Assembly (NCBI GenBank): GCA_002170355.2
Contig: NHET02000014.1
Span: forward strand, 9,433 to 18,723
Length of the DNA: 9,291 nt
DNA from: Gammaproteobacteria bacterium TMED92
Lineage (GTDB): Bacteria; Pseudomonadota; Gammaproteobacteria; Pseudomonadales; Azotimanducaceae
Direction of reading: 5' to 3'
Positions 6,069 to 9,291 of the stretch are shown here, piece by piece. Position numbers and translations under genes: made by a program. Within the stretch, counting starts at the first letter, position 1, and each line of letters opens with the position of its first letter. The notes under the pieces are model-generated. The model ran no database searches, was not told the origin of the DNA, and was given only the letters and a program-made list of their open reading frames with translations.

Positions 6069-7277
6069 ATGATGAACATAGGCTTTGCGCCACAGTATGA
6101 GGCGTTTCGCAACGACGTGAAGCGCTTTCTCGATGATAACCTAACGGATGATTTGCGTGACGCACAGCGGTTGTGTCCGGGTATCTTTTTAGACTACGAA
6201 CACAACATTGTCTGGCATCGCATTTTGCACCAGCAAGGCTGGATCGCGCCGAGCTGGCCGAAACAATACGGCGGTACCGGTTGGGACCTCATTCAACGTT
6301 ACATTTGGTCGATTGAAAAAGCCCAGGCCCATGCTCCCGACACGGCACCTATGGGATTGGGCATGTGCGGCCCTATGTTGATTGGTTGTGGCACACAAGC
6401 CCAAAAGGATCATTACCTGCCGCGCATACTGTCAGGCGAAGACTATTGGTGTCAGGGGTATTCCGAGCCTGGTTCCGGCTCTGATTTGGCCAGCCTAAAA
6501 CTCCGCGCTACCGCAGACGGCGACGACTTTGTGTTGAACGGCAGTAAGATCTGGACCTCCCATGCGCACTACGCGAACAAAATGTTTTTGTTAGTGCGCA
6601 GCGATGACAGCGGCAAACCGCAAGAAGGCATTACGTTTTTACTCATGGATATGGACAGCCCTGGAGTTCGGGTTGAGCCAATTGTGTTTGCCTCGGGCAG
6701 TCATGAAGTGAACCAAGTATTTTTTGACGACGTACGGGTACCCAAAAGCAACATTGTGGGCGAGGAAAACAAGGGCTGGCAGGTGGCCAAATACTTATTG
6801 GAATTTGAACGCGGTGGCTCCACCGGCGGTAATGCTGCGCGTAAAGTTGCATTGCAGCGGGTGCGTAGGCTGGCTGAAGCCATTCCTCTAGGCGACGCGA
6901 ATGTGGCAGCGGACCCAGCGTTCAAGCGCCAGCTAGAAGAGGCTGAAGTACAGCTTGAAGCTATTCAATACACCGAATTCCGATTAATGGCGTCGTTGTC
7001 AAAAGGCCAAAATCCGGGGCCAGAATCGTCAGTCATGAAAGCATTGTCCGCGAATATTCAGCAGCGGATCAGTGAGTTGGCGGTGGTTGCTACTGGTCAC
7101 TACGCCAGTGTGCATCAACCTGAAGCGCGAACGGTTGGCAGCAACATTGCCACTGTTGGTCCTGAACATGGCGCTATGGCTTTCACTAACTATTTTAATT
7201 TTCGTGCCACCTCAATTGCCGGTGGCAGTGACGAGGTGCAACGCAACATCATGGCAAAATTGGTACTAGGACTATGA
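6069..7277 (+). CDS. Acyl-CoA dehydrogenase (FAD-dependent)
   Basis: A 402-residue flavoprotein that would introduce the alpha-beta double bond into an acyl-CoA and pass electrons to ETF. The order is normal: N-terminal helical domain (GWIAPSWPKQYGGTGW, about 57-72), middle beta domain with the FAD/substrate loop GYSEPGSGSDL, KIWTSHAHYA and the VFFDDVRVPKSNIVGEENKGW strand-turn, then the C-terminal helical domain ending IAGGSDEVQRNIMAKLVLGL. At the position of the catalytic Glu of medium-chain enzymes (IYEGT) it has G385. A Glu in the earlier helix, E245 or E247 of LLEFERGG, could act instead, as in isovaleryl- and long-chain-type enzymes. This is common in dehydrogenases of steroid side-chain and branched-acid breakdown. 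AGGGG lies just before two adjacent ATGs (6069, 6072); either may be used. The stop overlaps the next gene's ATG. Confidence 0.9.
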   Translation: MMNIGFAPQYEAFRNDVKRFLDDNLTDDLRDAQRLCPGIFLDYEHNIVWHRILHQQGWIAPSWPKQYGGTGWDLIQRYIWSIEKAQAHAPDTAPMGLGMCGPMLIGCGTQAQKDHYLPRILSGEDYWCQGYSEPGSGSDLASLKLRATADGDDFVLNGSKIWTSHAHYANKMFLLVRSDDSGKPQEGITFLLMDMDSPGVRVEPIVFASGSHEVNQVFFDDVRVPKSNIVGEENKGWQVAKYLLEFERGGSTGGNAARKVALQRVRRLAEAIPLGDANVAADPAFKRQLEEAEVQLEAIQYTEFRLMASLSKGQNPGPESSVMKALSANIQQRISELAVVATGHYASVHQPEARTVGSNIATVGPEHGAMAFTNYFNFRATSIAGGSDEVQRNIMAKLVLGL

Positions 7278-9291
7278 GTCATCCATTTTCCGCGCAAGCG
7301 CTGGAGCAGGCTCGCGACCTAGTTGCGCAGATGACATTGGCAGAAAAAGCAGACTTTTGTTCTGGTCGAGATTTCTGGCACCTGGCGGATTTACCGCGAC
7401 TCGGCATTAACAAAATTATGGTGACCGATGGGCCTCATGGTCTGCGCAAGCAGGCCAAGCAAGCGGATCACTTGGGCGCGCATCGCAGCGTTGCGGCAAC
7501 GTGTTTTCCTACTGCATCTGCCCTGGCCAGTTCGTGGGATGTCAACTTGATCTACCGTGTCGGTGAGGCCTTGGGTCAGACGTGTGTGGATGAAGACGTG
7601 AGCGTGCTGCTAGGGCCGGGTCTTAATATCAAGCGTAGTCCGTTATGCGGGCGTAACTTCGAATACTTTTCCGAAGACCCGTTGTTAAACGGCCATATTG
7701 CCGCCAGCTTGGTCAACGGTATCCAGTCTCAGGGCGTAGGTGCGTGCTTAAAGCATTTTGCGGTGAACAACCAAGAGCGCGGCCGCATGTTTATGGACGC
7801 CATTGTTGATGACCGAACCTTGCGCGAGATTTACCTCAAAGGTTTTGAGATTGCGGTAAAAACGTCGCGGCCCTGGACCGTGATGTGCGCCTACAACCGT
7901 TTGAATGGCGTGTATTGCAGCGAGCATAACTGGCTATTGAACAAAGTATTGCGCGATGAGTGGGGTTTTGAAGGCCTGGTCATGACCGACTGGGGTGCAG
8001 CCAATGACCGAGTCTCAGGGGTACTAGGTGGGCTCGATCTGGAAATGCCCAGTAGCGGTGGCATCAATGACGATTTGCTGGTCGCGGCTGTGCAGGCCGG
8101 GGAACTCAATGAGGCGATATTAGATACCGTAGTTACGCGCAATGTTGCGCTTAGTTTGTCGGCGCAAGATCGGCAAACGCCAAGCATTACTGCAGACGCA
8201 GATGTGCAGCACCAGCTAGCTCGGGACACGGCGGCGCAATGCTGTGTGCTGTTAAAAAACGCCGCGCAAGTGTTACCGCTGGCAGGTCATACATCGATAG
8301 CGCTAATAGGTGCGTTCGCGGAGAAACCGCGGTTCCAAGGCGCGGGCAGTTCGCAAGTCCGACCAACGCGAATAGATACGCTGCGTGAGGCGTTAAGCGA
8401 ATTCACAGAGACCGTCAGCTACGCGCCGGGCTACGATCCGGTGCATAGCGAGCCGGACCAGGCGCTCATTGACGAAGCGGTTGCCGTGGCCAAGGCGGCG
8501 GAGGTTGCGGTGGTGTTCGCTGGATTGCCGGGCATTTACGAATCCGAAGGTTTTGATCGGGAACACATGCAACTGCCGGCACAGCATGACGCGTTGATTC
8601 AAGCGGTATCTGCAGTAAATCCAAATACGGTAGTGGTACTGGCCAATGGCGCGCCGGTAGAGATGCCCTGGGCAGACCAAGTCAGCGCAATTTTAGAGGC
8701 ATATCTGGGTGGTCAGGCCGCTGGTGGTGGCATTGCCGATGTATTAATGGGTGTGCACAACCCTAGTGGCAAGCTGGCGGAGACCTTCGCGCAACGATTA
8801 GCAGATATCCCGTCGCAGCCATGGTTTCCCGGGGCAAACAGACAGATGCAATACCGCGAAGGTCTGTACATTGGTTATCGCTACTTTGACAGCGCCCAAC
8901 GCCCGGTATTGTTTCCATTTGGACACGGACTGAGTTACACCGAGTTTGCAATGTCCCAAGCAATATTGTCGAACGACACGCTGACCGCTCATGGGTCGGT
9001 CAAGTTAACGGTAGAGGTGAAAAACATTGGCGCGGTTGCTGGGTCTGAAGTAGTGCAGGTCTATCGGCATATGAAGCAAAGTGCAGTACATAGACCAGAT
9101 CAGGAGCTATGCGGTTTCGCCAAATTACATTTGGCCGCTGGTGCAACAGGTTCGGTCGAAATAGCGCTGGCCGCGGACAGTTTTCAGATATTCGATCACG
9201 GCAGACAAGATTGGGTGTTGGAAGCCGGCGCCGTAGAACTGCGCATAGGTTCTTCCAGCCGCGACATTCAACTAACAAAGATGCTTAATAT
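7274..9291 (+). CDS. Glycoside hydrolase family 3 beta-glucosidase (3' end cut by window)
   Basis: Retaining exo-acting beta-glycosidase, most likely a beta-glucosidase; 672 codons are visible. No signal peptide is seen, so it is cytoplasmic and would act on imported oligosaccharides or glycosides. The (beta/alpha)8 domain holds MVTDGPHGLR (49-58), GPGLNIKRSPLCGRNFEYFS (114-133), the KH substrate pair (160-161) and nucleophile D239 in VMTDWGA. The alpha/beta sandwich domain follows, with ESEGFDRE (423-430), where the acid/base Glu of this subgroup lies. A fibronectin-III-like domain starts near residue 573 (KLTVEVKNIGAVAGSEVVQV). No PA14 insert is present. The Fn3 domain is nearly finished at the edge, so only a few to some tens of residues should be missing. 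ATG overlaps the dehydrogenase stop as ATGA, giving translational coupling; AGGA is too close to act as a normal ribosome site. Confidence 0.92.
   Translation, partial: MSHPFSAQALEQARDLVAQMTLAEKADFCSGRDFWHLADLPRLGINKIMVTDGPHGLRKQAKQADHLGAHRSVAATCFPTASALASSWDVNLIYRVGEALGQTCVDEDVSVLLGPGLNIKRSPLCGRNFEYFSEDPLLNGHIAASLVNGIQSQGVGACLKHFAVNNQERGRMFMDAIVDDRTLREIYLKGFEIAVKTSRPWTVMCAYNRLNGVYCSEHNWLLNKVLRDEWGFEGLVMTDWGAANDRVSGVLGGLDLEMPSSGGINDDLLVAAVQAGELNEAILDTVVTRNVALSLSAQDRQTPSITADADVQHQLARDTAAQCCVLLKNAAQVLPLAGHTSIALIGAFAEKPRFQGAGSSQVRPTRIDTLREALSEFTETVSYAPGYDPVHSEPDQALIDEAVAVAKAAEVAVVFAGLPGIYESEGFDREHMQLPAQHDALIQAVSAVNPNTVVVLANGAPVEMPWADQVSAILEAYLGGQAAGGGIADVLMGVHNPSGKLAETFAQRLADIPSQPWFPGANRQMQYREGLYIGYRYFDSAQRPVLFPFGHGLSYTEFAMSQAILSNDTLTAHGSVKLTVEVKNIGAVAGSEVVQVYRHMKQSAVHRPDQELCGFAKLHLAAGATGSVEIALAADSFQIFDHGRQDWVLEAGAVELRIGSSSRDIQLTKMLN

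Overview
The window reads as dense bacterial chromosome, probably from a Gram-negative, free-living and likely marine gammaproteobacterium. That placement is inferred from gene types (a periplasmic TRAP-TAXI receptor, a Tat-exported esterase, catabolic enzymes) and from a selenoprotein family best known from marine bacteria. No rRNA, tRNA, CRISPR array or mobile element was seen.

Layout: on the minus strand at the left edge is the start of a TAXI-type TRAP transporter solute-binding protein (1-389), with a good sigma70-like promoter upstream. About 550 bases without a convincing gene follow. Then come a CPBP-family membrane protease (1023-1589) and a type-B carboxylesterase with a twin-arginine signal (1634-3187), both on the plus strand. 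Facing the esterase is a two-gene minus-strand unit: a 347-residue conserved protein of unknown function (3772-4815) and, 41 bases downstream, a UGSC-family selenoprotein (3182-3730). A divergent spacer of about 220 bases separates this unit from a plus-strand operon: an alpha/beta hydrolase of haloalkane dehalogenase type (5035-6003), an acyl-CoA dehydrogenase (6069-7277), and a GH3 beta-glucosidase (7274 to beyond the right edge) whose ATG overlaps the dehydrogenase stop.

The main result is the selenoprotein. Its reading frame is interrupted by one TGA at 3449-3451, exactly where the family has its U-G-S-C redox motif. The frame continues at once into the conserved second half of the family, and a stem-loop with G at the first loop position lies 19 nt after the UGA, as expected for a bacterial SECIS element. 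A standard gene caller would split this gene in two or drop half of it. The gene and its 347-residue neighbour form a compact unit with no established biochemical function.

Together the genes suggest a catabolic accessory region: uptake of an organic substrate (TAXI receptor), ester hydrolysis, dehalogenation or related hydrolysis, acyl-CoA oxidation and glycoside cleavage, with a selenium-dependent redox protein beside them. The links between the units are inferred from adjacency only.
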